From Dickeya poaceiphila (lineage in GTDB: Bacteria; Pseudomonadota; Gammaproteobacteria; Enterobacterales; Enterobacteriaceae), in contig NZ_CP042220.2 in the NCBI RefSeq assembly GCF_007858975.2, positions 1,860,001-1,924,000 on the forward strand: a stretch of 64,000 nt of DNA, written 5' to 3'. Within the stretch, counting starts at the first letter, position 1. Each line of letters starts with the position of its first letter. Below the pieces are notes generated by a model. That model made no database searches. It saw only the letters and a program-made list of their open reading frames with translations, and was not told where the DNA came from. This document shows, in pieces, positions 1 to 8,501 of this stretch. The translations under genes and the position numbers were made by a program.

Positions 1-179
1 TAGCCGATTATTCGGGAAATTGTGCCTGCCCATATAGTTCGGACAAAAATGGCAGGCGTTGTGGCGGACGTAGCGCCTGGAGTCGTAAAGGCGGTGCCGC
101 GCCGCTTTGTTATAAAGATGATATTACGAAAGAGCAGGTGGTGCGCTGGCGTGAAGCAAATAAAGAGCGTGCGAAGTAA
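1..179 (+). CDS. C-terminal end of small Cys-rich protein (5' end outside window)
   Basis: An open frame runs from the left edge (codons start at base 3) to a TAA at 177-179 and encodes about 58 residues. The visible part is rich in Cys, Gly, Arg and Ser, with the pieces CACPYSSD, GRRCGGRSAWSR and GGAAPLCY, and ends in a charged helix-like tail. From memory this resembles the C-terminus of small exported enterobacterial proteins of unknown role that share a CPCPY...CGGRSAWSR...PLCY signature. The N-terminus and any signal peptide lie outside the window. I do not assign a function. Confidence 0.6.
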   Translation, partial: ADYSGNCACPYSSDKNGRRCGGRSAWSRKGGAAPLCYKDDITKEQVVRWREANKERAK

Positions 180-220
180 TACTCACCATAGTCAGACACC
201 CGAAAATAGAGATTAATGCC

Positions 221-268
221 CGAAGTAGCAAGAGTGGCAATAGAAGTAGCAATAGAAGTAGCAATAAT
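221..268. repeat. short tandem repeat, 12-bp unit
   Basis: Degenerate copies of a 12-bp unit (AGAAGTAGCAAT and variants) follow one another just downstream of the partial Cys-rich gene. They precede the hairpin at 291-321. It looks like a simple microsatellite-type repeat with no coding role seen. Confidence 0.6.
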
Positions 269-290
269 AGTTGAAATAATGTGATTATCT

Positions 291-321
291 CACGCCCTGA
301 TGATGACCTCATCAGGGCGTG
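291..321. terminator. 13-bp stem hairpin between convergent genes
   Basis: CACGCCCTGATGA pairs perfectly with TCATCAGGGCGTG around a 5-nt loop. It sits between the 3' ends of the partial plus-strand gene and the minus-strand aer gene, so it could end both transcripts. Neither side has a clear U-run, so rho-independent activity is an inference. Confidence 0.55.
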
Positions 322-339
322 TTACTGACGGTAACCGGA

Positions 340-1887
340 TTATCGGAATACGTGTAATGCCTGTTCCAGCCGATGTGCTTGTTGCCTGAGCTGGTCTGAT
401 GCCTGTGCACAGGCGCTTACCTGGGATGCATTTTGTTGGGTAATCTGTTCCAGTTCTTCTACTGCCCGGCCTATTTCAGACAGCCCGACGGTTTGCTCTT
501 TGGTTGAATCGGCAATATGCGAAATCAACTCACTGACGCTATTTACCCTGGCCACGATGTTCTGTGTGCTGTCGCCCGCATCCCTGACGTGGGTTGACCC
601 ATAACGAACCTGCGCCACGCTGGACTCGATCAACTGCTTGATCTCATTGGCGGCGCTGGCGCTACGTTGTGCCAGACTACGCACTTCACCAGCCACAACG
701 GCAAATCCTTTCCCTTGTTCGCCGGCGCGTGCGGCTTCTACCGCCGCGTTCAGGGCCAGTATGTTGGTTTGAAACGCGATGTTATCGATGATCGAGGTAA
801 TACCGGCGATTTTCTCCGAACTGGCGACAATACTGTCCATGGTTTTTTCCATTTCGCCAATTACCCGACCGCCGCTGATGGCGGCATCACAGGCGGTTTC
901 AGCCTGCTGGCTGGCTTCTCTGGTGGTGGTGGTGTTGGTTTGTACGGTGGTATTGATTTCGTTCATGGCGGCGGCGGTCTGCTGCACATTCGCGGCGGTG
1001 CGTTCGGCATGGTCGCTCATGTCTTCACTGCCGTGGGCCAGGTCGTCGCTGGCGGAGCGGATATTCAGCACCTGCATACTGATGTCATCCACCAGCCAGC
1101 GAAACATTAGCCCCAACTGCCCGATAGCGCGCTGGATGGTGCCAATCTCATCGGCGCGATTGCCATAATCAATAGTGTTGACGTTGCCGGTAGCGATATC
1201 TAACGCTTGCCGTTTGACCATTTCGACCGGGGCGATTAACTGCCATTCCAGTAAACCATCCAGCAGTAGCATCATGCCGGTCATAAACGCACTGGTGCTA
1301 TAAAAACCGGTGTCAAAACTGCCATGAATCGCCCAGAACACGATATAACTGATTAACGCCGCCAGCGCGATAAGCCCCCGTAGTCGCCAGCGCATGGAGA
1401 TAAAATTCAGGCGTGAAAAGAGTCCGGTCAGGCCGGTGCGAAACAGCACCCCTTTTTCTAACTTCAGATTGTTACCCTGAGCGCTTTGCATCGTCTGATA
1501 GAGCTTTTCCGCTGCATCCACTTCCTGACGCGAAGGTTGGGTTCGGACCGACATATAACCGGTCGTGCGGCCATGGCGCACAATCGGCACGGCATTGGCC
1601 CGTACCCAGTAGTGATCGCCGTTCTTGCGCCTGTTCTTAACCAGCGCTGTCCAGGGCTCCTGTTGCTCTAGTGTTTGCCACATGTCACGGAAGGCTTCAG
1701 CCGGTACATCCGGGTGGCGAACAACATTATGTGGTTGCCCATCAATTTCGTCAGGATCGAAACCACTGACCTGAATAAAGGCGTCGTTAGCATAAACAAT
1801 ATGACCGTCTACGTCGGTGACCGACATGAGTGTGGCATCCTTATCAAAAACGTATTCCCTTTGTGTGACTGGCTGGTTGTTGCGCAT
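340..1887 (-). CDS. aer: Aer-type aerotaxis/redox chemoreceptor
   Basis: This is a 515-residue methyl-accepting-type receptor with an N-terminal PAS domain (about 15-120). Its sequence runs closely parallel to E. coli Aer ([30 protein letters not shown]). A short hydrophobic hairpin follows (about 170-215) and anchors the protein in the inner membrane. A HAMP-like stretch leads into a signalling domain with the conserved hairpin tip ([20 protein letters not shown]). In Aer the PAS domain binds FAD and reports redox or oxygen status to CheA/CheW. No CheR-binding xWxxF end is present, as is usual for Aer. The gene stands alone, with an 830-bp region upstream. The Aer identity is strong and the ligand chemistry is inferred from the family. 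Confidence 0.88.
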   Translation of the reverse strand: MRNNQPVTQREYVFDKDATLMSVTDVDGHIVYANDAFIQVSGFDPDEIDGQPHNVVRHPDVPAEAFRDMWQTLEQQEPWTALVKNRRKNGDHYWVRANAVPIVRHGRTTGYMSVRTQPSRQEVDAAEKLYQTMQSAQGNNLKLEKGVLFRTGLTGLFSRLNFISMRWRLRGLIALAALISYIVFWAIHGSFDTGFYSTSAFMTGMMLLLDGLLEWQLIAPVEMVKRQALDIATGNVNTIDYGNRADEIGTIQRAIGQLGLMFRWLVDDISMQVLNIRSASDDLAHGSEDMSDHAERTAANVQQTAAAMNEINTTVQTNTTTTREASQQAETACDAAISGGRVIGEMEKTMDSIVASSEKIAGITSIIDNIAFQTNILALNAAVEAARAGEQGKGFAVVAGEVRSLAQRSASAANEIKQLIESSVAQVRYGSTHVRDAGDSTQNIVARVNSVSELISHIADSTKEQTVGLSEIGRAVEELEQITQQNASQVSACAQASDQLRQQAHRLEQALHVFR

Positions 1888-2720
1888 TTCAGGTCCTCTT
1901 GAAAATTATTCTTAATCTGGACTTCAGGGTATGCTGTATTAAAAAGACATATGCCTGTCATACTTCAGGTTGCAGGTGTGCTTTTATTATTGGTTCTCTC
2001 CAGTTTTGCTGCTTTAGCGCCGATGTAAACCGCGTTCAACGCTATTTTTCTGCCATTCAAATTATTTTGGCTATAACGAATTATGGGTTAATAACCATTT
2101 TTTCTGACAAAGGATAAATGGAAGATAAAACGTATCTTTAATGCAAAACGTTTTTATTTACATGGCGGTTAACTCCCTGTCTGTCAATGTGGCTGGGAAC
2201 AATGCATGAGATTTTTTTTTACTTTATCGTAACGCCTTGGGGAACTCTGGCGATATATATCCATGACCCTGATATGAAAAATCAGGGAATCCGGCCACTA
2301 ACGGCTTGGTTCATTAAAGGATAGCGGAGACATGCATACCCGTCATACTTCAAGTTGCAGGTGTGTTGGCTGCGTTCGTTCACCCGAATCACTTACCAGA
2401 GTAAGCTCATCGGGATTCACTCACTTGCCGCCTTCCTGCAACCCGAATTATTTTGGGTATATGCTGTTTGACCCGATATCATTTTAAATTTAGCACTTGT
2501 CTGGAAAATTTCATTTTTTGAAGAAAGTAATGATGTGCTATCTCAATAGAGGATGCGCTATCTCAATAGCGTAATGATAAATAAAACGGGTAATGGCGGC
2601 GGTATTGTTTTTGGCATCAAAGAAAAGCGGCGCGCATCACTTATTTGGGTACGTGGTGATATAACCGCAATTCTTGCCGTGGTTCAGCTTGCGACTTTGC
2701 TGTGATTCGATTTTGCTGAG
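1888..2720. other. intergenic region with repeat elements, no gene seen
   Basis: This is an 833-bp AT-rich gap between two minus-strand signalling genes. It holds an ERIC-end fragment at about 1952-1981, a complete ERIC-like element at about 2336-2463, and two near-identical 18-bp direct copies (GATGTGCTATCTCAATAG and GATGCGCTATCTCAATAG) at about 2532-2569. The short open frames here lack convincing start signals. The aer promoter should lie near 1890-2000, but I could not pick out its elements. Confidence 0.5.
2336..2463. repeat. ERIC (enterobacterial repetitive intergenic consensus) element
   Basis: About 125 bp with the ERIC pattern: the end CGTCATACTTCAAGTTGCAG, the central inverted pair around ACTTACCAGAGTAAGCTCA, and the other end CCTGCAACCCGAATTATTTT. 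The whole unit can fold into a long hairpin. ERICs are non-autonomous repeats of enterobacterial intergenic DNA. They can be transcribed and can influence neighbouring mRNAs. Confidence 0.75.
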
Positions 2721-4535
2721 TTATGGCATCAATAAGTGGCGTCGTTTGTCCTGATACATGGCGGCATCGGCCTGACGGATCAGTTCATTGGCGTTAAGCG
2801 GGGCGTCTTGCGGTAAAATGGCACGTCCTATGCTGGCGGATAACGTAATGGTTTGATGACGGATAGTGATCGGTCTTTCGATCTTCGCTTTCAGTTTTTG
2901 GGTGATAGCGTGAATTTCGTTGGTCAGATTACGTTGCTCATGGATAACCATCAGAAATTCATCGCCCGACAGACGGCCAATGAAATCGTAAGACCGGGTG
3001 TTCTGGCGCAGCAGACGGGCGAAGGTTTTGATGACGCGATCACCAAAATCATGCCCGAACTGGTCGTTATAGTATTTGAAATTGTTGATATCGAAAAACA
3101 ACAACGCCAGCGCGCCGCGCCGTTTTTTACCCGACAAACGACCCAGATAGCTGATGACTGCTCGCCGGTTGGGCAAGCCAGTCAGATGATCGTGATTGGC
3201 TTCAAACGTCAATTGATCACGGAGTACCGTCAGGTGGGTGATATCGGTGGAGAGAATATAGGTGCCGAGTTCCGGCGACTCGGCTGGTGCCAACTCAGTG
3301 TGCAAGGTGACGCGTTGACCATCAGGCATGTCCAGCACATGCTCCAGGGACATGGGATGTTGTTTCTGGCGAGATTCCTCCAGTTGAGGCAACAGTAGCG
3401 TCAGTACCTGCGGGCGGAATATCTCGTGGATATTGCGCTGGTATGGGGCGCCATGCTCAAGGCCGATTAGCTTGCGCAGGTGGCGGTTGGCGAAAACCAG
3501 TACGTTGTCCGGGCTGATGCAGGCAATCATCGCCGGAATATGGTCGGTAATATCCTGAATAAATTGATGGCTCTGACGCAGTTCGGCGGTGCGCTGTTCC
3601 ACCCGATTTTCCAGTTCCAGACTCAGCTCGCGCAATGCCAGTTCAGATGCTTTCTGATCACTGAGATCGGTCAGCGCCAGCAACAGACCGAACTTGCTGC
3701 CGTCCGGATTGCAGAGCACTGAAATAGACACCTGCGCCCACAGCTCGCGCCCATCTGAACGAATATAACGGTGTTGTTGCGTGCTCTCCCACACGTTGCT
3801 GTCCATCAACAGGTCGTAGTTGCTCATTAATGCAGGTAAGTCTTCCGGGTGGACGACGTTGTCCAGCGGCAGCGTCAGTAACGTTGCTTCGTCGTAGCCG
3901 AGCATGTCGCAAAGCGCATGATTACATTTGAGTGGCCGCTTGTCCGGCGCTACCAGTGCCAGACCAATAGCGGCGCTGGAAAATATCTGCTGGTTGATGT
4001 AATCCGCCAGATACAGCTTCTCCTGAGCGATGGTTTCGCGTGCCTGCATTTCCACTTTATGCAGCACGGTTTGTACAATACAGGCCAGATCACTCAGTTG
4101 TTGTAGTTCATCGTCGCTAAATGTACGTGGTTGGTGGTGGTACAGGCACAGCGCGCCAATCGGCGTGCCGAGCGAGGAAAGCAGCGGATAACTGGCGTGA
4201 AAACGGATCGGATCATCGCCGGTAACCAGTGGATTAGTTGCGAAGCGTTGATCCAGCAAGGTATCGGGAACAATCAGCGGCGCGTTGGCGTTCACGGTAT
4301 GAGCACAGAAGGAAAATTCGATAGCCAGTTCCTGACGGGGAAAATTGGCTTTCGACAGAAACCATTGTCGTTCACTGTTTACCAGTGAGATCACCACGCT
4401 CTGAACCTGAAAAAAAGTCCGGGTGATGCGTGCCAGGCGCGGTAGCTCTTCGCTGGGCTGAGTGTCAAAAATATTCAGCATACGCGCGAGGATATCTTGT
4501 TGTTCTTCACTGCAACGATGGCATGGGGACGTCAT
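2721..4535 (-). CDS. GAF-PAS-PAS-GGDEF diguanylate cyclase
   Basis: This 604-residue cytoplasmic protein has no membrane segments. Residues of about 20-165 form a GAF domain (SFCAHTV, GTPIGALCLYHH). Two PAS segments follow (about 175-300 and 325-440), separated by a coiled-coil-like stretch (LELENRVEQRTAELRQ). A GGDEF domain occupies about 450-600 (HDHLTGLPNRR, FFDINNFKYYND). The active-site motif reads SGDEF instead of GGDEF. An RxxD product-inhibition site (RSYD) lies exactly five residues before it. SGDEF variants are known to be active in some cyclases, so cyclic-di-GMP synthesis is likely but unproved. No EAL domain is present. Confidence 0.85.
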   Translation of the reverse strand: MTSPCHRCSEEQQDILARMLNIFDTQPSEELPRLARITRTFFQVQSVVISLVNSERQWFLSKANFPRQELAIEFSFCAHTVNANAPLIVPDTLLDQRFATNPLVTGDDPIRFHASYPLLSSLGTPIGALCLYHHQPRTFSDDELQQLSDLACIVQTVLHKVEMQARETIAQEKLYLADYINQQIFSSAAIGLALVAPDKRPLKCNHALCDMLGYDEATLLTLPLDNVVHPEDLPALMSNYDLLMDSNVWESTQQHRYIRSDGRELWAQVSISVLCNPDGSKFGLLLALTDLSDQKASELALRELSLELENRVEQRTAELRQSHQFIQDITDHIPAMIACISPDNVLVFANRHLRKLIGLEHGAPYQRNIHEIFRPQVLTLLLPQLEESRQKQHPMSLEHVLDMPDGQRVTLHTELAPAESPELGTYILSTDITHLTVLRDQLTFEANHDHLTGLPNRRAVISYLGRLSGKKRRGALALLFFDINNFKYYNDQFGHDFGDRVIKTFARLLRQNTRSYDFIGRLSGDEFLMVIHEQRNLTNEIHAITQKLKAKIERPITIRHQTITLSASIGRAILPQDAPLNANELIRQADAAMYQDKRRHLLMP

Positions 4536-4791
4536 GACGAAACCTTATAGAACCTGTTGATAGTGGCTGGCAGCTCCATAAAAGAGAAGCGCTAAGCTGA
4601 TGTCGCCGTCCCACAATTGGCTTGAGCATCTTTCCGGTGTGATTCAAGAGTAGTTATCGGTAGGTGACACACCGCAGCGCGGCTTTTTTAAGTGAAATGT
4701 GCGATATGTCACCCTTTGAGAGGCACTTCCTGCGTGCTTTATTTCAACCAGGTTTGGAACCGGTCATCACCACGGCGGCACGCAGCAAATC

Positions 4792-4870
4792 CCCAGACAT
4801 TTACTCAGGTAAGTGACTGGGGGGAGTGAGAAAAGCCAACACAGCGGCAACTTGACGTATGACGGGTATA
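4792..4870. repeat. partial ERIC element overlapping the guaD 3' end
   Basis: The stretch contains ACTCAGGTAAGTGACTGGGG and, further on, CAACTTGACGTATGACGGGT, the arms of an ERIC half. It covers the last codons and the stop of the guanine deaminase frame on the minus strand. The enzyme therefore ends in repeat-derived residues. Confidence 0.65.
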
Positions 4871-6157
4871 GACGCATTCGCCGTGGATATAGGTGGCACG
4901 GATGTTTCGGTCGTCGCCTTGCATCATCAAGGCGAACAGCCGGGAGTCCAGCGAGGTGGACTGTTGCTGGCGTAATTGTTGCAGTGGGGTGGCGGCCCAG
5001 TCCAACACGATGAAATCAGCGTCTTTACCCGGCAGGAAATTCCCCAGCCGGTCATCCAGCGACAGTGCGGTGGCTCCGCCCAGCGTCGCCTGATACAACC
5101 CTTCACGCGCCGAGAGTTTTTCCCCCTGCAATTGCTGTACTTTGTAACCGTCGCTGAGTGTTTGCAGCAATGACAGGCTGGTGCCGGCGCCGACATCGGT
5201 TCCCATGCCAATGCGAATCCCCGCGGCTTTTAGTGGATGCAGTCTGAACAGACCGCTGCCTAAAAACAGGTTTGAACTGGGGCAAAACGCCACGGCGGAT
5301 TGGCTTTGCGCCAGCGTATGGATTTCATCCGGTTGCAGGTGAATGGCATGGGCAAACACGGAACGACGCCCGGTCAGCCCATGGTGATGGTAAACGTCAA
5401 GATAGTGTTGCTGTTCAGGAAACAGTGATTTAACCCAGGCGATTTCGTCCGGATTTTCGCAGAGGTGGGTATGCAGATACACATCCGGATACTCCTGCAA
5501 TAATCGACCCGCCAGTGCCAGTTGCTCTGGGGTGGAAGTCGGTGCAAAGCGCGGCGTGACCGCATAGCGCAATCGTCCGCGGCGATGCCATTTTTCAATC
5601 AGCGCCTTGCTCTCGTCATAGCTTTGCTGCGCGGTATCGCACAGGTCATCCGGCGCATGGCGGTCCATCATCACCTTGCCGGCAATCAGGCACATGTTTT
5701 TGGCTTCAGCGGCGCTGAACAGCGCATCAACCGATTGCGGGTGCACGGTGGCGAACACCAGCGCGCTGGTGGTGCCGTGTCGCAGTAATTCCTGAATGAA
5801 GAATTTGGCTCGATTTGCGGCGTAATCTTTATCGGCGAACTTGCGCTCGGTGGGAAAGGTGTAGGTATTAAGCCAGGACAATAACTGCTCGCCGTAACAG
5901 GCAATCATTTCGGTTTGTGGGAAATGGATATGGGTGTCGATCAATCCCGGCATCAGCAACTGGCCGCGGTAGTCAATCACCGTCATTGCCCGGCGATCAG
6001 CGTCGGTAAGGCTGTCATACGGCACAGCGCCTTGAATGCGTCCGTCGCGCACCAGCAGCAAGCCATCCTCAATAAAACGGGTGGCCTGCGGGTTATGCAA
6101 TGGGTCGGCGACAAAGTGCAACAGACTGGCGCGGTAAGCCTGAGTGGTTTCCATCAT
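4805..6157 (-). CDS. guaD: guanine deaminase
   Basis: This amidohydrolase converts guanine to xanthine plus ammonia in purine salvage and nitrogen scavenging. The metal site is visible: DTHIHFPQ, HTHLCENPDE, HAIHL and GMGTDVGAG. The sequence follows E. coli GuaD throughout (YGEQLL, FPTERK, GTVHPQSVDALF, AGKVMMDR, ITPRFAP-type blocks). I place the start at the ATG at 6157 because AGGGAG lies 7 nt upstream. The frame is open about 25 codons further, but those residues do not resemble the family. The family normally ends near the VYxR motif. Here about 15 further residues (HTSSCRCVGFSHSPQSLT) are encoded by an ERIC half. Confidence 0.92.
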   Translation of the reverse strand: MMETTQAYRASLLHFVADPLHNPQATRFIEDGLLLVRDGRIQGAVPYDSLTDADRRAMTVIDYRGQLLMPGLIDTHIHFPQTEMIACYGEQLLSWLNTYTFPTERKFADKDYAANRAKFFIQELLRHGTTSALVFATVHPQSVDALFSAAEAKNMCLIAGKVMMDRHAPDDLCDTAQQSYDESKALIEKWHRRGRLRYAVTPRFAPTSTPEQLALAGRLLQEYPDVYLHTHLCENPDEIAWVKSLFPEQQHYLDVYHHHGLTGRRSVFAHAIHLQPDEIHTLAQSQSAVAFCPSSNLFLGSGLFRLHPLKAAGIRIGMGTDVGAGTSLSLLQTLSDGYKVQQLQGEKLSAREGLYQATLGGATALSLDDRLGNFLPGKDADFIVLDWAATPLQQLRQQQSTSLDSRLFALMMQGDDRNIRATYIHGECVYTRHTSSCRCVGFSHSPQSLT

Positions 6158-6462
6158 GCGTGTTCTCCCTGCTGAGGAACAGGAAAACAGCGTGCATTTA
6201 CGTGACGTTTTTCCTGCCCTCATGTTGTTCAAAACGGTGTTAGCGTCTGATTTTTGACGGTGAAGGGGGGAAGGGCACCATCGTCACGGCAGGATTCATC
6301 CCTTGCGGCGGCGGCCCGTCAGGCGGGTATCGTCGTGGCAAGTGACTGAAAATCAGCAAAAGCCATTCGATACTAAAAGCCGACGGCGGTCAGCGTCAAT
6401 AATACGTTTTTCTGATAGCGAGATAATGGAAGTAATAAAAACACATGGTGTGTATTGATTAT
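6158..6462. other. intergenic junction at the left end of the prophage-like element
   Basis: About 300 bp between the guaD start and the ogr terminator. It includes a GC-rich stretch (GGCGGCGGCCCGTCAGGCGGG) near 6309 and then AT-rich DNA. The guaD promoter and the left boundary of the P2-like element must fall here. I looked for a repeat shared with the right end (28.9-29.2 kb) and saw none, so the attachment sites are not identified. Confidence 0.4.
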
Positions 6463-6490
6463 AAAAAAACCCGCCGGGCGGCGGGGAAAG
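6463..6490 (-). terminator. rho-independent terminator after ogr
   Basis: Read on the minus strand, a GC stem (CCGCCGCCCGGCGG) is followed by seven T. It lies about 45 bp past the ogr stop and would close the late tail operon or ogr transcript. Confidence 0.8.
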
Positions 6491-6533
6491 ACGGTCAGAA
6501 AAGTTAAGGAAACACGGAGTAGGAGAGAAATTA

Positions 6534-6725
6534 TTACTTACTTTCGCCTTCGACCGGCTCAGTCTTACCTGGCACCATGATGGAGCGGGTAATCGCTTCC
6601 ATGGTAACGAAGGTGTGACCACAGTTTACGTTAGTGCACTGGTGGTAACGCTCCTTGGTATTTTCAGACAGGTAGCGACTGGAACGGGCATGAGCGGAAT
6701 GACGGCAAAGCGGACAATGCATCAT
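6534..6725 (-). CDS. ogr: Ogr/Delta-type late-gene activator
   Basis: A 63-residue zinc-finger protein nearly superimposable on phage P2 Ogr (MMHCPLCRHSAHARSSRYL, ENTKERYHQC). The metal ligands are CPLC near the N-terminus and C-x4-C in the NVNC segment. Ogr binds upstream of P2 late promoters and recruits RNA polymerase to switch on tail genes. It is the last gene of the tail block, exactly as in P2, where int would come next; here int is absent. Its retention suggests that the tail genes are still under phage-style late control. Confidence 0.92.
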   Translation of the reverse strand: MMHCPLCRHSAHARSSRYLSENTKERYHQCTNVNCGHTFVTMEAITRSIMVPGKTEPVEGESK

Positions 6726-6821
6726 GTTGAAATCACCTTATGTGTACGAGTTAGTTAAACATCTTACACACATGGTACGTCACATAATTCGAATTTGCAA
6801 ACTATAAATTCGAAAAGTGGT

Positions 6822-8000
6822 TTATCGTGTGGCGTTTGCGCTATCGACAACGCTATAGCTTATGTCGTAGGCGACATCCAGCATCGATACTTCCAGCTCA
6901 ATGGCGGTGGTAAAACCGTTACCTGCGATGGTGTGGGTCAGTCGCTTGATAGTCCACTGCCGTTCGTCGATCACCTGCTTGAATCCTTTCAGATTCACCA
7001 ACGCGCCGGGTTTCAGATTTTCCATGCCTTTTGCCAGCGAGATCGAGAACGTCACCGTGCCACGTTGGGTTTCACGCCACTTGCTCAAGGCTGCCTGCGT
7101 GGCTTCATCCTGACTGGAATAGGTGGTTTGTAGCGTTTGCTGACTGTCCTCTTCCCCGGCCAGATAATCGTCTGTAGACGGCTCGGATAGCTGGGTGGAC
7201 GATTTGGCGTTGGGGTGTGACGGCGATGTCTCCGTTTGTGCTTTACGCTGACGGCTTATCTTCACAGTATGTGTTTTTGCATCGTTGCTGTCATGCCAGT
7301 TAGCGGTGACCGACGTGTTGGCGATGCGATCAGCAATCGTAAAACTGTGTGAATCGCCATCGCTGCGTTCGATCAGATAAGTCGCTACATTTTTGCCGTC
7401 TGCCGCCGTACCGTTGCCGGCGACAAAAAGTCGCAACGTATCGCTTTTTATCGCCACCGTACCGCTGTATTTTCTGGCCAGACGGCAGAGGAACGATAAA
7501 TCGGACTCTTTGGATTGGTTTTCGTGCACAATCGCCGTATTGGCCAGAGTGGTTTCAATTGACGGCAACAGACTATAACGTTCAGCAATCGTCCGGGCGA
7601 TATCGCCAAGCGTAGTGGTGTTATAGGAGCCATCACGTGGCGTGTTGATGTCGCCACGAAAATTCACACTACGTGCGTTGAGGGTAATTCTGTCCGGCGC
7701 ACCGCTATGGCTGACCTGGTCAACCACAAAGGTGCCTTTGTCAACCAATGCCTTGCCTTTCCAGCCAATTTTGACGCCAATTTTCTCACCCCGTTTAGGC
7801 ATGAGCACTTTGCCGTCGCTGTCGTCGATATCCAGCGATAGCTGGTCGGACTCAAAGCCCATGACATCATGTAATGACAGTGAAATGAGTCGCTGGCTGA
7901 GGTTGCGGGTCGTTTTGGTATCGCCTGACGAGTCCGTCAGCGTGATCAGGTAGTCCGGCGCGAGTTGATCGGCAATACCGATGCGGTTATTCACTATCAC
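6822..8000 (-). CDS. D: P2 gpD-like tail hub/baseplate protein
   Basis: This 392-residue protein belongs to the gpD/gp27-like hub family, which connects the tail tube to the spike. Recognisable parts are the N-terminal segment ending MGFESDQLSLDIDD, the MPKRGEKIGVKIGW block and the LSFLCRLARKYSG motif. The start is GTG at 8000, preceded by a strong GGAGGTG ribosome site, and it overlaps the TGA of U (GTGA), so translation is probably coupled. Length matches P2 gpD (387). It is intact. Confidence 0.92.
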   Translation of the reverse strand: MIVNNRIGIADQLAPDYLITLTDSSGDTKTTRNLSQRLISLSLHDVMGFESDQLSLDIDDSDGKVLMPKRGEKIGVKIGWKGKALVDKGTFVVDQVSHSGAPDRITLNARSVNFRGDINTPRDGSYNTTTLGDIARTIAERYSLLPSIETTLANTAIVHENQSKESDLSFLCRLARKYSGTVAIKSDTLRLFVAGNGTAADGKNVATYLIERSDGDSHSFTIADRIANTSVTANWHDSNDAKTHTVKISRQRKAQTETSPSHPNAKSSTQLSEPSTDDYLAGEEDSQQTLQTTYSSQDEATQAALSKWRETQRGTVTFSISLAKGMENLKPGALVNLKGFKQVIDERQWTIKRLTHTIAGNGFTTAIELEVSMLDVAYDISYSVVDSANATR

Positions 8001-8494
8001 GAGAAGACACCTCCGATGGCGGCTTTGGCGGAAGCAATAGCCGGCGTGATTTGCTGGTTATACAAATCGGTAGCCTGCTGGCTGAGGTCGCCAAACATGG
8101 CGATCAGTGATTCATCAACACGCGTCAGGTTAATCGAAAATTCGATACGCTTGGCGCTGCCGTTGGAGAAGAATTCCGTGTTGGTGTGTTGCAAACTCTC
8201 GATAACGTACATGCCGTAAATGGTGCCGCTGCCTTCGATAAGCGGCCAGGCACGCCCTGTGCCCGCCATCAGTTCCAGCGCCGATAACGAGAGTTTACTG
8301 AACTTACCGTTGATTTCCGGGCATAACACGCCATTGAGGCTGATGGTTTCATTTCCCTGCCCTAAAAACTGTTGCGCAGGACGCAGGCCAATGCGGCCAT
8401 TATTAGCCCAGCGATAATTGACATTACGACTGAGGGTGCTGTACGGCAGCGTTTGCAATTGAAATACAAATAAACCCAGTGCAAGCATCATCAT
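7997..8494 (-). CDS. U: P2 gpU-like tail terminator protein
   Basis: 165 residues, close to P2 gpU in length and sequence (MMLALGLFVFQLQTLPY, NGRIGLRP, YGMYVIESL, SLTRVDESL-type blocks). In P2, gpU caps the tail tube and fixes tail completion. An upstream GAGGAT ribosome site is present. Its 3' end overlaps the start of D by 4 nt. Confidence 0.92.
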   Translation of the reverse strand: MMMLALGLFVFQLQTLPYSTLSRNVNYRWANNGRIGLRPAQQFLGQGNETISLNGVLCPEINGKFSKLSLSALELMAGTGRAWPLIEGSGTIYGMYVIESLQHTNTEFFSNGSAKRIEFSINLTRVDESLIAMFGDLSQQATDLYNQQITPAIASAKAAIGGVFS

Positions 8495-8501
8495 ATTATC
8501 C

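Noticed and set aside
221..268. CRISPR-like array
   Set aside because: The repeat unit is only 12 bp with no unique spacers. It is a simple tandem repeat, and no cas genes are present.
6240..6460. Left attachment site of the P2-like element
   Set aside because: I compared this stretch by eye with 28.9-29.2 kb and found no shared repeat. With int missing as well, no att site can be supported.
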